NCBI GenBank assembly: GCA_017628775.1
Contig: JAGBYN010000049.1
Span: 1-19,500 of the forward strand
DNA length: 19,500 nucleotides
Direction: 5' to 3'
Source: Bacteroidaceae bacterium
GTDB lineage: Bacteria; Bacteroidota; Bacteroidia; Bacteroidales; Bacteroidaceae
Below the pieces are notes generated by a model. It was not told the DNA's origin, did not search any database, and was given only the letters and a program-made list of their open reading frames with translations. A program made the position numbers and the translations under genes. Position 1 is the first letter of the stretch. Every line of letters begins with the position of its first letter. This document shows positions 1 to 5,816 of the stretch, in pieces.

Positions 1-1
1 G

Positions 2-520
2 ATCATCTCACGTATCAATGGCTTTACTTACGTTCAAACTCAGTTCGACTACTACACTGGTGAACTTAAGGAAGTACAACGCATCGCTTATAGCAACGGT
101 CCTCGCGCAGCAGTAAACTGCTATGGTGCTGACGACGTTCGCGAAGGTGTATCTGTACTTTGGAAGGAAGATGTTGACGTATCAATCACTGGTAACTCAA
201 CTAACCCAACACGTTTCCAACACCCTGTAGCTGGTACTTACAAGAAGGAACGCGTTCTTGCTGGTAAGCCTTACTTCTCAGTAGCATCAGGTGGTGGTAC
301 TGGTCGTACGCTTCACCCAGATAACATGGCGGCAGGTCCAGCTTCTTACGGTATGACTGACACACTCGGTCGTATGCACTCAGATGCTCAGTTCGCTGGT
401 TCATCTTCAGTGCCTGCACACGTAGAAATGATGGGCTTCCTCGGTATCGGTAACAACCCCATGGTAGGTTGTACTGTAGCTTGCGCCGTTCAGGCTGACC
501 TCTTCTTGAACAAGAAGTAA
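2..520 (+). CDS. GGGtGRT-family protein, 3' part (5' end outside window)
   Basis: The open frame enters from the left edge and ends at TAA 518-520, giving the last 172 residues. The signature GGGTGRT is encoded at about 287-309, followed by LHPDN, which matches the GGGtGRT protein family of anaerobic bacteria. The family has no firmly established activity known to me. From memory, Bacteroidales homologues are often encoded beside a NifU-like iron-sulfur scaffold gene; that gene would lie outside this window, so a link to Fe-S metabolism is only an inference. The C-terminal part is Gly/Ala-rich with two cysteines in VGCTVACAV. Codons are strongly biased (AAC, TTC, CTC, GGT, CGT), as in highly expressed genes, and unlike most genes in the window. 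A hairpin terminator follows 20 bases after the stop. The family assignment is confident, the role is not. Confidence 0.85.
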   Translation: MISRINGFTYVQTQFDYYTGELKEVQRIAYSNGPRAAVNCYGADDVREGVSVLWKEDVDVSITGNSTNPTRFQHPVAGTYKKERVLAGKPYFSVASGGGTGRTLHPDNMAAGPASYGMTDTLGRMHSDAQFAGSSSVPAHVEMMGFLGIGNNPMVGCTVACAVQADLFLNKK

Positions 521-578
521 TTTAAGCTTAATATAAACGAAACTCCTGTAATCCTCGTGGTTATGGGAGTTTTAGTTT
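496..578 (+). repeat. Direct repeat copy A (gene tail plus terminator)
   Basis: This stretch contains the last seven sense codons of the GGGtGRT gene (DLFLNKK), its stop codon and terminator. It is repeated 507 bp downstream (copy B). Across 496-553 against 1003-1060 I count 6 mismatches in 58 positions with no gap. A one-base gap then enters in the hairpin loop. Confidence 0.85.
540..575 (+). terminator. Terminator of the GGGtGRT gene
   Basis: AAACTCC (540-546) pairs with GGAGTTT (566-572). The inner part is partly paired (GTAATCC against GGTTAT), and the right arm runs into a short T-rich stretch. It is a moderately strong intrinsic terminator. A diverged copy occurs at 1047-1081. Confidence 0.7.
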
Positions 579-629
579 ATGGCTTGCCTGTTGGCATTTG
601 TGAGAAATAGACCTGTAAAGTCTGTGCTC

Positions 630-662
630 TTTGGTGTTAGTATACCTTCAATTTACTATTTG
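630..662 (+). promoter_or_regulatory. Possible weak promoter for the 89-residue ORF
   Basis: TTTG (630-633) is followed after 20 bases by TACTATTTG (654-662). This resembles the Bacteroidetes -33/-7 pair TTTG and TAnnTTTG but has one extra base inside the -7 element. It lies about 34 bases before the ATG at 696. Tentative. Confidence 0.3.
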
Positions 663-695
663 TGAGCAACATCTGTTTATTGCAAACAATTCAAA

Positions 696-965
696 ATGAA
701 ACCATTCACAACGCGTATTTTGTTATGCCTTTCCTTGTTTAGTGTATACCTTTCATCATCAGCAGCTGGTCGTTTTGACAAATTGAATGAAAGAATACTC
801 GCTTTACCACATCCATATGATTATATAGTCATATTTGCCATTAGCATTTCAATCTTGTTTTGTATAATCTTAGTCAAATACTATGATAGTGTTGAGGAAT
901 ATCGTAAGAAATTTCTTGTAAAACTTCTTATATTTCTCATCCTTCTGGTGACATGCCTATTTTAG
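696..965 (+). CDS. Orphan small membrane protein of unknown function
   Basis: This 89-residue product is not recognised. Residues 1-24 look like a signal peptide or signal anchor (positive residues, then a hydrophobic stretch ending SSSAAG). A polar segment of about 20 residues follows, then two strongly hydrophobic segments at about 44-62 and 73-89 separated by a charged linker (VEEYRKKF). The protein ends within the last hydrophobic segment, which is unusual and may mean truncation. The gene stands alone between two copies of a neighbouring gene's tail and terminator, and its codon use (TTA, ATA, TTT) differs sharply from the upstream GGGtGRT gene. It could be a small toxin or immunity protein, a regulatory membrane peptide, or a decayed gene; the sequence does not decide. 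The start is the first ATG after an AT-rich leader. Confidence 0.5.
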   Translation: MKPFTTRILLCLSLFSVYLSSSAAGRFDKLNERILALPHPYDYIVIFAISISILFCIILVKYYDSVEEYRKKFLVKLLIFLILLVTCLF

Positions 966-1002
966 CGATAATCGTATGCTACGTAAACTTGAGCTATTCA
1001 GA

Positions 1003-1084
1003 TGACCTCTACTTGAACAAGAAGTAATTTAAGCATAAAATAAATAAAACTCATGTAATCTAATGGTTACAGGAGTTTTTTGTT
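1003..1084 (+). repeat. Direct repeat copy B: remnant gene tail plus terminator
   Basis: Codons for DLYLNKK and TAA (1004-1027) plus a hairpin repeat the end of the GGGtGRT gene (copy A, 496-578). Weak similarity appears to continue upstream to about 975 (GTATGCTACGTA compared with GTTGTACTGTA), but no open frame of the gene survives there. This is a pseudogene-like remnant, not a coding gene. Confidence 0.8.
1047..1081 (+). terminator. Terminator, diverged copy of that at 540-575
   Basis: AAACTCATGTAA (1047-1058) pairs with TTACAGGAGTTT (1067-1078) with one mismatch, followed by a T tract (1075-1081). Here the stem is better paired than in copy A, so the structure has been kept while the sequence changed. 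It would end transcripts of the 89-residue ORF ahead of the ArsR promoter. Confidence 0.75.
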
Positions 1085-1170
1085 TATTGTTTCTAATTGG
1101 TGTGTGGATGTTATAGGAGTCGAGTTGTTTAAAAAGTTTAACAGACTCAATGTTTTTGATTAATATTTTA

Positions 1171-1186
1171 TTCGTAATTTTGCGAA
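1171..1186 (+). promoter_or_regulatory. arsR promoter with overlapping dyad operator
   Basis: The 16-mer TTCGTAATTTTGCGAA is an imperfect dyad (arms TTCGTAA and TTGCGAA, 2-bp centre). It contains TAATTTTG (1175-1182), a perfect Bacteroidetes -7 element. A near copy lies at 1555-1570, before the Fe-S gene. A repressor bound here would cover the -7 box, so ArsR autoregulation is the natural inference. Confidence 0.65.
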
Positions 1187-1203
1187 CATAAAAAGAGTAG
1201 ATT

Positions 1204-1530
1204 ATGGTAAACAAGGTTTATAGCATTAAGCAAGAGCAAGTTGCGCGCTTTGCCAAGGCAATGGGACATCCAGCACGTATTGCTATTCTGCAATTTTTAG
1301 CCAAACAATCAACTTGCTACTTTGGAGACATTCATGAAGAATTGCCAATCGCTAAGGCAACTGTTTCACAACATCTTAAGGAACTTAAAGATGCCGGATT
1401 AATACAAGGTGAGGTGGAAACTCCAAAAGTCAAATATTGCATTAATCGTGAAAATTGGGCTTTGGCTTGTGAACTGTTTTCTGGATTATTCTGTCAATGT
1501 GCAGAAAAAAGAAAAAGTTGTTGCGAATAG
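1204..1530 (+). CDS. arsR: ArsR-family metalloid-responsive repressor
   Basis: This 108-residue winged-helix repressor has the usual ArsR/SmtB length. The HTH lies at about residues 48-67 ([19 protein letters not shown]), preceded by HPARIAIL at 22-29. Candidate metal-binding cysteines are C38, C79, C89 and a cysteine-rich C-terminus (C97, C99, C106, C107). Proteins of this family release DNA when they bind arsenite or another thiophilic ion. The inducer here is inferred from the downstream arsenate reductase. The gene has its own promoter with a dyad operator, and the same dyad recurs before the next gene, so it probably controls itself and the Fe-S/arsC unit. The start ATG at 1204 lies about 22 bases after the -7 box. 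Confidence 0.88.
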   Translation: MVNKVYSIKQEQVARFAKAMGHPARIAILQFLAKQSTCYFGDIHEELPIAKATVSQHLKELKDAGLIQGEVETPKVKYCINRENWALACELFSGLFCQCAEKRKSCCE

Positions 1531-1544
1531 GCAACTCTTTTTTT
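1520..1544 (+). terminator. Weak hairpin/T-tract at the end of arsR
   Basis: GTTGC (1520-1524) pairs with GCAAC (1531-1535) around the loop GAATAG, which includes the arsR stop codon. The run TCTTTTTTT follows. The stem is only 5 bp, so this may be a partial terminator or attenuator. The left arm also contains a TTGCGAA half-site (1521-1527). Confidence 0.4.
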
Positions 1545-1554
1545 ACAAATAACG

Positions 1555-1570
1555 TTCGTAGTTTTGCGAA
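1555..1570 (+). promoter_or_regulatory. Second ArsR-type operator over the -7 box of the Fe-S/arsC unit
   Basis: TTCGTAGTTTTGCGAA matches the 16-mer at 1171-1186 in 15 of 16 positions. It contains TAGTTTTG (1559-1566), again a perfect TAnnTTTG -7 element, placed 29 bases before the ATG at 1595. This suggests a second regulated transcription start. Confidence 0.65.
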
Positions 1571-1594
1571 TTACTGATAATAATTATAAATACG

Positions 1595-2227
1595 ATGTAT
1601 TGGATTTTATTGATTTATCTTGTCTCGGCCTACTTTGTTCCTGAATTAGGTGTGATTGCTATTTTTTGCATGATTGGGCCTGTAGTTATGGCTACTAAAA
1701 AAGGACGCTATTGGTGTGGACACTTTTGCCCTCGTGGAAGTTTATACGACAAAGTGATTAGTCGTTATTCTCCATATAAACCAATTCCTCAATTTGTACG
1801 TAGTCAGGGATTTCGCATTTTTATGCTTTGCTTTATTTTTGCGATGTTCGGTGTTCAGTTGTATATGAACGGATTTACATGGGCAGGGGTAGGGCGTACT
1901 TTTTGGAATCTGATTTTAATAACGACTTTAATAGGCATCGTTTTGGGTTTTATCTACGCCCCCCGAACTTGGTGTACGTTTTGCCCTATGGGAACTTTAT
2001 CTGCGTGGGTAACACCCGCGGGTAAGAAAAAAGGCTTTCCTTATGTTTGGGTATCTTCGGTTTGCCAGATGAAATGCAAGCGTTGTGCGAAGGTCTGTCC
2101 GATGCAACTTACGCCTTATGATTCCAAAGGAAATGAAAATGGTTATTTGCACCCTGATTGTATCAAATGCGGTCGTTGCATCATGTCATGTCCAACAAAA
2201 ATTATGGAAATGAGAAAATGTCAATAA
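1595..2227 (+). CDS. Membrane 4Fe-4S binding protein (NapH/CcoG-like) of the ars locus
   Basis: The 210-residue protein has about three hydrophobic segments (roughly 5-32, 70-90, 103-123). Two membrane-adjacent motifs are typical of the NapH/NosR/CcoG Fer4_5 group: WCGHFCPRG at 40-48 and WCTFCPMG at 126-133. Two classical 4Fe-4S motifs follow, with cysteines at 157/161/164/168 (the first spacing is CxxxC instead of CxxC) and 189/192/195/199. Such proteins pass electrons across or along the cytoplasmic membrane. Its position between arsR and arsC and its ArsR-type operator suggest a link to arsenic or redox stress, possibly feeding electrons to a reduction step; that is inference. It lies 45 bases before arsC, probably in the same transcript. 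Confidence 0.8.
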   Translation: MYWILLIYLVSAYFVPELGVIAIFCMIGPVVMATKKGRYWCGHFCPRGSLYDKVISRYSPYKPIPQFVRSQGFRIFMLCFIFAMFGVQLYMNGFTWAGVGRTFWNLILITTLIGIVLGFIYAPRTWCTFCPMGTLSAWVTPAGKKKGFPYVWVSSVCQMKCKRCAKVCPMQLTPYDSKGNENGYLHPDCIKCGRCIMSCPTKIMEMRKCQ

Positions 2228-2272
2228 CTTCACCATTGAAGCTTTATAACAAATTGTCATTATTTAGTTTTT

Positions 2273-2692
2273 ATGAAAGTATTAATTTTGTGTACAGGCA
2301 ATAGTTGTCGAAGTCAGATGGCACACGGCTATTTGCAATCATTGGATAAGGCATTGGAGGTACATTCAGCAGGTACAACCCCCGTAAGAATAGTCAACCC
2401 CAAAGCAGTGGAAGTTATGAATGAAGTCGGTATAGATATTTCAAGCTACACCCCAAAAAGTGTTGAATTATACCTTAAAGATAATTGGGATTTTGTTATA
2501 ACTGTTTGTGGTGGAGCCAATGAGCGTTGCCCGATGTTTTATGGATATGTTAAAAACCGTTTGCACATTGGGTTTGATGATCCTTCCGATGCCGTTGGCG
2601 ATGATGAATTCATGATCAATGAATTTCGTAGGGTGAGGGATGAAATCAAACAGAAATTTTATGATTTCTATAACAAGTACATGTCAGAATAA
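2273..2692 (+). CDS. arsC: Arsenate reductase, thioredoxin-coupled type
   Basis: The 139-residue protein has the low-molecular-weight phosphatase fold of Staphylococcus-type ArsC. The P-loop CTGNSCRS gives nucleophile C7 and R13. The two further redox cysteines of this class are present as C79 and C86 in CGGANERC, and the general-acid loop FDDPSD lies at 101-106. The enzyme reduces arsenate to arsenite in the cytoplasm and is recycled by thioredoxin. All three catalytic cysteines are intact, so it should be active as a reductase and is not just a tyrosine phosphatase. No arsenite exporter gene follows; the next feature is a strong terminator. Confidence 0.9.
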   Translation: MKVLILCTGNSCRSQMAHGYLQSLDKALEVHSAGTTPVRIVNPKAVEVMNEVGIDISSYTPKSVELYLKDNWDFVITVCGGANERCPMFYGYVKNRLHIGFDDPSDAVGDDEFMINEFRRVRDEIKQKFYDFYNKYMSE

Positions 2693-2789
2693 TTTATAAA
2701 ATGAACATGATGTTGTAAACTCAATTTTGTGGCAAATCTTTAATTACGTTTTCAGAAGGATTAATGGAAAATGCTTGCAAATAAAAATA

Positions 2790-2828
2790 ACACGTCGGTA
2801 CACTTGAATAATCAGTGTGCCGACGTGT
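2790..2828. terminator. Strong bidirectional terminator between arsC and rnfA
   Basis: The 15-bp arms 2790-2804 and 2814-2828 pair fully except for one G-U, around a 9-base loop. There is a short T run on the + side and an A-rich stretch (2783-2789) that becomes a U tract on the - strand. It serves the convergent arsC and rnf transcripts. Confidence 0.9.
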
Positions 2829-2862
2829 TTTGATTTATGTTTTATGAAAGTGATGGGTTAAT

Positions 2863-3483
2863 TTATAAACCGAAAACTTTTGCTAATCCTTGATCAACTC
2901 CAGAGAAACCCATAAATGCCATAGCCAACAGACCAGCGGTTACGAGGGCAATGGGCATTCCCTTCATGGCTTCAGGTACATCCATTTTTGAAAGGTGCTC
3001 ACGCATACCTGCAAAAATAACCATAGCAAGTGAGAAACCTACTGCAGTAGCAATGGCATAGACCACACCTGTAAGGAGGTTTGCTTCAAGTCCCTGGGTG
3101 TTATAAGTGCCTTGCGCTACCAAAATAGCCACACCAAGGATGCAGCAATTTGTGGTGATGAGTGGTAAGAATACCCCCAGCGATTGATAGAGTGACATGG
3201 ATACTTTCTTAAGCACGATCTCCACCATTTGTACTAAAGCTGCGATAACAAGGATAAAGGCAATGGTTTGCAAGTATTCCAGACCGAAAGCATTAAGCAC
3301 ATAAACCTGAATGAGGTATGTAACAATAGTGGCCAAGGTCAATACAAAGGCTACTGCTGCTCCCATACCAAGAGATGTCTCAACTTTCTTGCTCACGCCA
3401 AGGAAGGGGCAGATACCAAGGAACTGACTGAGCACGATGTTGTTCACAAATATAGCTGTGATAAAAATCAGTATGTATGCCAT
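2863..3483 (-). CDS. rnfA: Rnf electron transport complex subunit A
   Basis: This 206-residue membrane protein is homologous to RsxA/NqrE and has about six transmembrane helices. The hallmark half-motifs are GICPFLG (C25) near the N-terminus and NCCILG (C113) in the middle. In structures of this family, RnfA and RnfE together hold an intramembrane 2Fe-2S cluster with cysteines at these places. It is the last gene of the operon, starting 25 bases after the rnfE stop and ending just before the bidirectional terminator. It is slightly longer than the usual roughly 190-residue homologues because of its C-terminal end. The start is MAYILIFITAIFVNNIVLSQ, standard for the family. Confidence 0.95.
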   Translation of the reverse strand: MAYILIFITAIFVNNIVLSQFLGICPFLGVSKKVETSLGMGAAVAFVLTLATIVTYLIQVYVLNAFGLEYLQTIAFILVIAALVQMVEIVLKKVSMSLYQSLGVFLPLITTNCCILGVAILVAQGTYNTQGLEANLLTGVVYAIATAVGFSLAMVIFAGMREHLSKMDVPEAMKGMPIALVTAGLLAMAFMGFSGVDQGLAKVFGL

Positions 3484-3508
3484 AATTATAATATTTTACG
3501 AAACAACA

Positions 3509-4090
3509 TTATTTCTTGAGCTTATTAACTACTGCAATGAGGTAGCCCAACGCAATGAAAGCGCCTGGTGCTAAAACGAATACCAGTGCTCCGTAGCTAT
3601 CAGGGAATATTGATAGTGAGAACACAGTTCCGGTGCCTAAAAGTTCGCGTACAGCGCCAAGCAGTGTTAATCCAAGTGTAAATCCTAAGCCCATACCTAT
3701 GCCATCAAACACTGCTGCTATGGGTGTGTTTTTTGCGGCAAAAGCTTCAGCACGTCCCAGGATGATGCAGTTCACAACAATCAAAGGGATGAACAGACCT
3801 AAAGACGCATCAACCTCTGGTGCAAAAGCTTTAATGCACATCTGCAAGATGGTAACCAATGAGGCAATCACCACGATAAATGCAGGTATTCGTACCATAT
3901 CGGGCACGATATTCTTGATGAGCGAGATTATCAAGTTTGAGAAGATGAGCACCGCCATTGTGGCTAATCCCATCGACATGCCGTTGAGTGCAGAGCTGGT
4001 GGTGCCAAGGGTAGGGCACATACCCAAAAGGAGAACAAAGGTTGGATTCTCCTTGATAATACCATTCCAAAGTACTTTCAAATGATTCAT
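3509..4090 (-). CDS. rnfE: Rnf electron transport complex subunit E
   Basis: The 193-residue membrane protein pairs with RnfA and shares its inverted-repeat design. GMCPTLG contains C25 and VNCIILGRAEAFA contains C108, the presumed ligands for the intramembrane Fe-S cluster shared with RnfA. About six transmembrane helices are expected. It starts 17 bases after the rnfG stop and has a clear purine-rich ribosome binding site (4099-4105), uncommon in this phylum. Length matches the family. Confidence 0.95.
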   Translation of the reverse strand: MNHLKVLWNGIIKENPTFVLLLGMCPTLGTTSSALNGMSMGLATMAVLIFSNLIISLIKNIVPDMVRIPAFIVVIASLVTILQMCIKAFAPEVDASLGLFIPLIVVNCIILGRAEAFAAKNTPIAAVFDGIGMGLGFTLGLTLLGAVRELLGTGTVFSLSIFPDSYGALVFVLAPGAFIALGYLIAVVNKLKK

Positions 4091-4098
4091 ATGTGGTT

Positions 4099-4105
4099 CT
4101 CCTCT
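4099..4105 (-). promoter_or_regulatory. Shine-Dalgarno site of rnfE
   Basis: The minus strand reads AGAGGAG eight bases before the rnfE ATG. Most other genes in this window have only AT-rich leaders, so this site is notable and supports the chosen start. Confidence 0.6.
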
Positions 4106-4107
4106 GT

Positions 4108-4707
4108 TTAGTTATACTGTTCTGTGGCTGATGTTTTCGCATCAATTTGTTTACCCGGATTGAGCACTTTACTGTATTCAATTGCTGCGTGATTGATTGC
4201 GCGTAAGAACGAACGTGTTGTTATGGTGCTGGCTGTTATCGCGTCAACATCTCCGTTGTCCTTAGTTGTGGCAAGTTGTCCAGCTTCTTTGCCAATAATG
4301 TTGCCTTTTCCTTCTTTTTGAAACCATTGATCGGCTTTAGCTCCAAGTCCAGGAGTTTCATTGGATACGAGAATAGTGTAACCCAAAATTTTCAGTTCTT
4401 TTGTTATTCCGACCATGATTGTTAGTCCTCCAGAGAAACTTCCATTCTGTGGGTCGGGTGTTTTTACAGCAGCTCCATTGTCGGTTAGGTATAGTACGAC
4501 TCCGTTGTCGGCTTCAATCGTATCGGTGATTACAGCTGTTTCGTCGCAAAGTACCGTCTTGATGGCCTGCGACTCGTTGCGTTGTTGAATATCAGCAATC
4601 GGCCCTTTGGTTATTTCGTTGACATATGCCAGGGCTGTACCAGCAATCACACTGATTAATGTGAGCACAATGGCCATATTGTACCAGGTAGATTCTAATT
4701 TTTTCAT
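4108..4707 (-). CDS. rnfG: Rnf electron transport complex subunit G (covalent FMN carrier)
   Basis: The 199-residue protein has one N-terminal membrane helix (about 8-28) and a periplasmic FMN-binding domain. The flavinylation site normally read as SGAT is here TAST within DAITASTITTRS, so T161 is the expected FMN-linked threonine. TPGLGAKAD at about 118-126 is another family motif. RnfG passes electrons between the RnfD flavin and the membrane subunits. Its ATG overlaps the rnfD stop as ATGA, indicating translational coupling. An FMN transferase (ApbE) would be needed for maturation and is not in this window. Confidence 0.93.
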   Translation of the reverse strand: MKKLESTWYNMAIVLTLISVIAGTALAYVNEITKGPIADIQQRNESQAIKTVLCDETAVITDTIEADNGVVLYLTDNGAAVKTPDPQNGSFSGGLTIMVGITKELKILGYTILVSNETPGLGAKADQWFQKEGKGNIIGKEAGQLATTKDNGDVDAITASTITTRSFLRAINHAAIEYSKVLNPGKQIDAKTSATEQYN

Positions 4708-5705
4708 TGTTTACCCTCCTTTCTTATAACTTCACCAAAGCGGCGAGGCTTGCAGTATGTGTTGATGAGTGGCGTGAAGGCATTCATAATAAGAATGGCG
4801 AACGACATACCTTCAGGATATGAGCCCCAATTTCGAATGATTATAGTAAGCAAACCGATGCATACCCCGTAAATGAATTGTCCTTTGGGTACCATGGGCG
4901 AGGTAACGTAATCAGTTGCCATAAAACATGCACCGAGCATCAATCCACCACTGCAAAGTACGCTGATGGGGTCGGCATAGGCAGGATTTACACCGTAATG
5001 CAATAAGGCGCTTATTATAGCCACCGTGCCGAGTATACTTATGGGGATATGCCAGGTGATAATTTTTTGTGCAATCATGTAAGCACCACCTAAAAGAAGC
5101 AAAATGGCTGAAACTTCACCCAACGAACCGCCATGTTGGCCCATAACCATGCTAAGGGCTGATGGCATGTCATTCAGTACTGAGGCGTCGCCCGATTGAA
5201 TTGCCCATTTCATTAAGGATAATGGTGTGGCAGCTGTTTCAGCGTCAACGTAGCTAAGCGTGCCAGTCACTGGCCATGTGGTCATTTGTGCGGGGAATGA
5301 TATGAGTAGGAATACGCGTCCGACAAGGGCTGGGTTGAAGGGATTTTGCCCCAATCCACCAAACGTCATTTTGCCTACTCCTATGGCTACAAGTGCACCA
5401 ATAATTATAATCCAAACAGGAAGGTTTGAAGGAAGATTAAAGCCAAGTAGAAGCCCCGTGAGTAGGGCAGAACCATCTGTAATGGTTAATCTTTCCTGTT
5501 TGAGTAAAAACTTTGAAATAAACCATTCAAAGAAGAGGCAAGAGGCAACACTCGTGGTAAGTACAACCGCTGCTCCTATCCCGAAGAAATACAAACTAGC
5601 GATGAGTGCGGGTACTAAGGCGATGCACACGCCGTACATGTTCTTCTTAACACTATCGCCTGAATGAATGTGTGGCGAGAGTGAAATGATTAATTTATTT
5701 GACAT
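4704..5705 (-). CDS. rnfD: Rnf electron transport complex subunit D
   Basis: The 333-residue polytopic membrane protein is homologous to NqrB/RsxD. It starts with the family motif SPHIHSGDSVKKNMYGVCIALVPA, has many hydrophobic helices, and contains GGLGQNPFNPALVGR at about 116-130. The covalent FMN threonine lies in TAATPLS (T160). The late motif ATDYVTSPM is also typical. RnfD forms the core of the ion-translocating path. It is separated from rnfC by an unusually long 111-base spacer with inverted repeats, while its 3' end overlaps rnfG. Confidence 0.94.
   Translation of the reverse strand: MSNKLIISLSPHIHSGDSVKKNMYGVCIALVPALIASLYFFGIGAAVVLTTSVASCLFFEWFISKFLLKQERLTITDGSALLTGLLLGFNLPSNLPVWIIIIGALVAIGVGKMTFGGLGQNPFNPALVGRVFLLISFPAQMTTWPVTGTLSYVDAETAATPLSLMKWAIQSGDASVLNDMPSALSMVMGQHGGSLGEVSAILLLLGGAYMIAQKIITWHIPISILGTVAIISALLHYGVNPAYADPISVLCSGGLMLGACFMATDYVTSPMVPKGQFIYGVCIGLLTIIIRNWGSYPEGMSFAILIMNAFTPLINTYCKPRRFGEVIRKEGKQ
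4714..4720 (-). promoter_or_regulatory. Shine-Dalgarno site of rnfG inside rnfD
   Basis: The minus strand reads AGGAGGG six bases before the rnfG ATG, lying in the last codons of rnfD. Together with the 4-base ATGA overlap this points to coupled translation of rnfD and rnfG. Confidence 0.65.
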
Positions 5706-5723
5706 GATTAATATTTTCTCTTT

Positions 5724-5796
5724 GGGTGGATTCTATTAATTTCTCAGTATTATTAAACGAGTTGATAAGAACTCTGTTTGAATAATTAATAGACCC
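5724..5796 (-). other. Structured rnfC-rnfD spacer with nested inverted repeats
   Basis: In the 111-base spacer, TCTATTAAT (5732-5740) and ATTAATAGA (5785-5793) form a perfect 9-bp dyad. It extends through GGGT (5724-5727) and ACCC (5793-5796) with a small bulge. Inside the loop GAGTT (5759-5763) pairs with AACTC (5770-5774). No TAnnTTTG promoter is visible on the minus strand here. The mRNA could fold into a processing or translation-control element; this is inference. Confidence 0.45.
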
Positions 5797-5816
5797 ACTT
5801 TTACTGATAATTCTTA

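Noticed and set aside
1029..1214. 61-codon open frame on the - strand before arsR
   Set aside because: It covers the terminator copy and the arsR promoter/operator, and its translation is Lys/Ile/Asn-rich from A/T composition.
3633..4085. 150-codon open frame on the + strand
   Set aside because: It lies fully opposite rnfE and reflects complementary codon composition.
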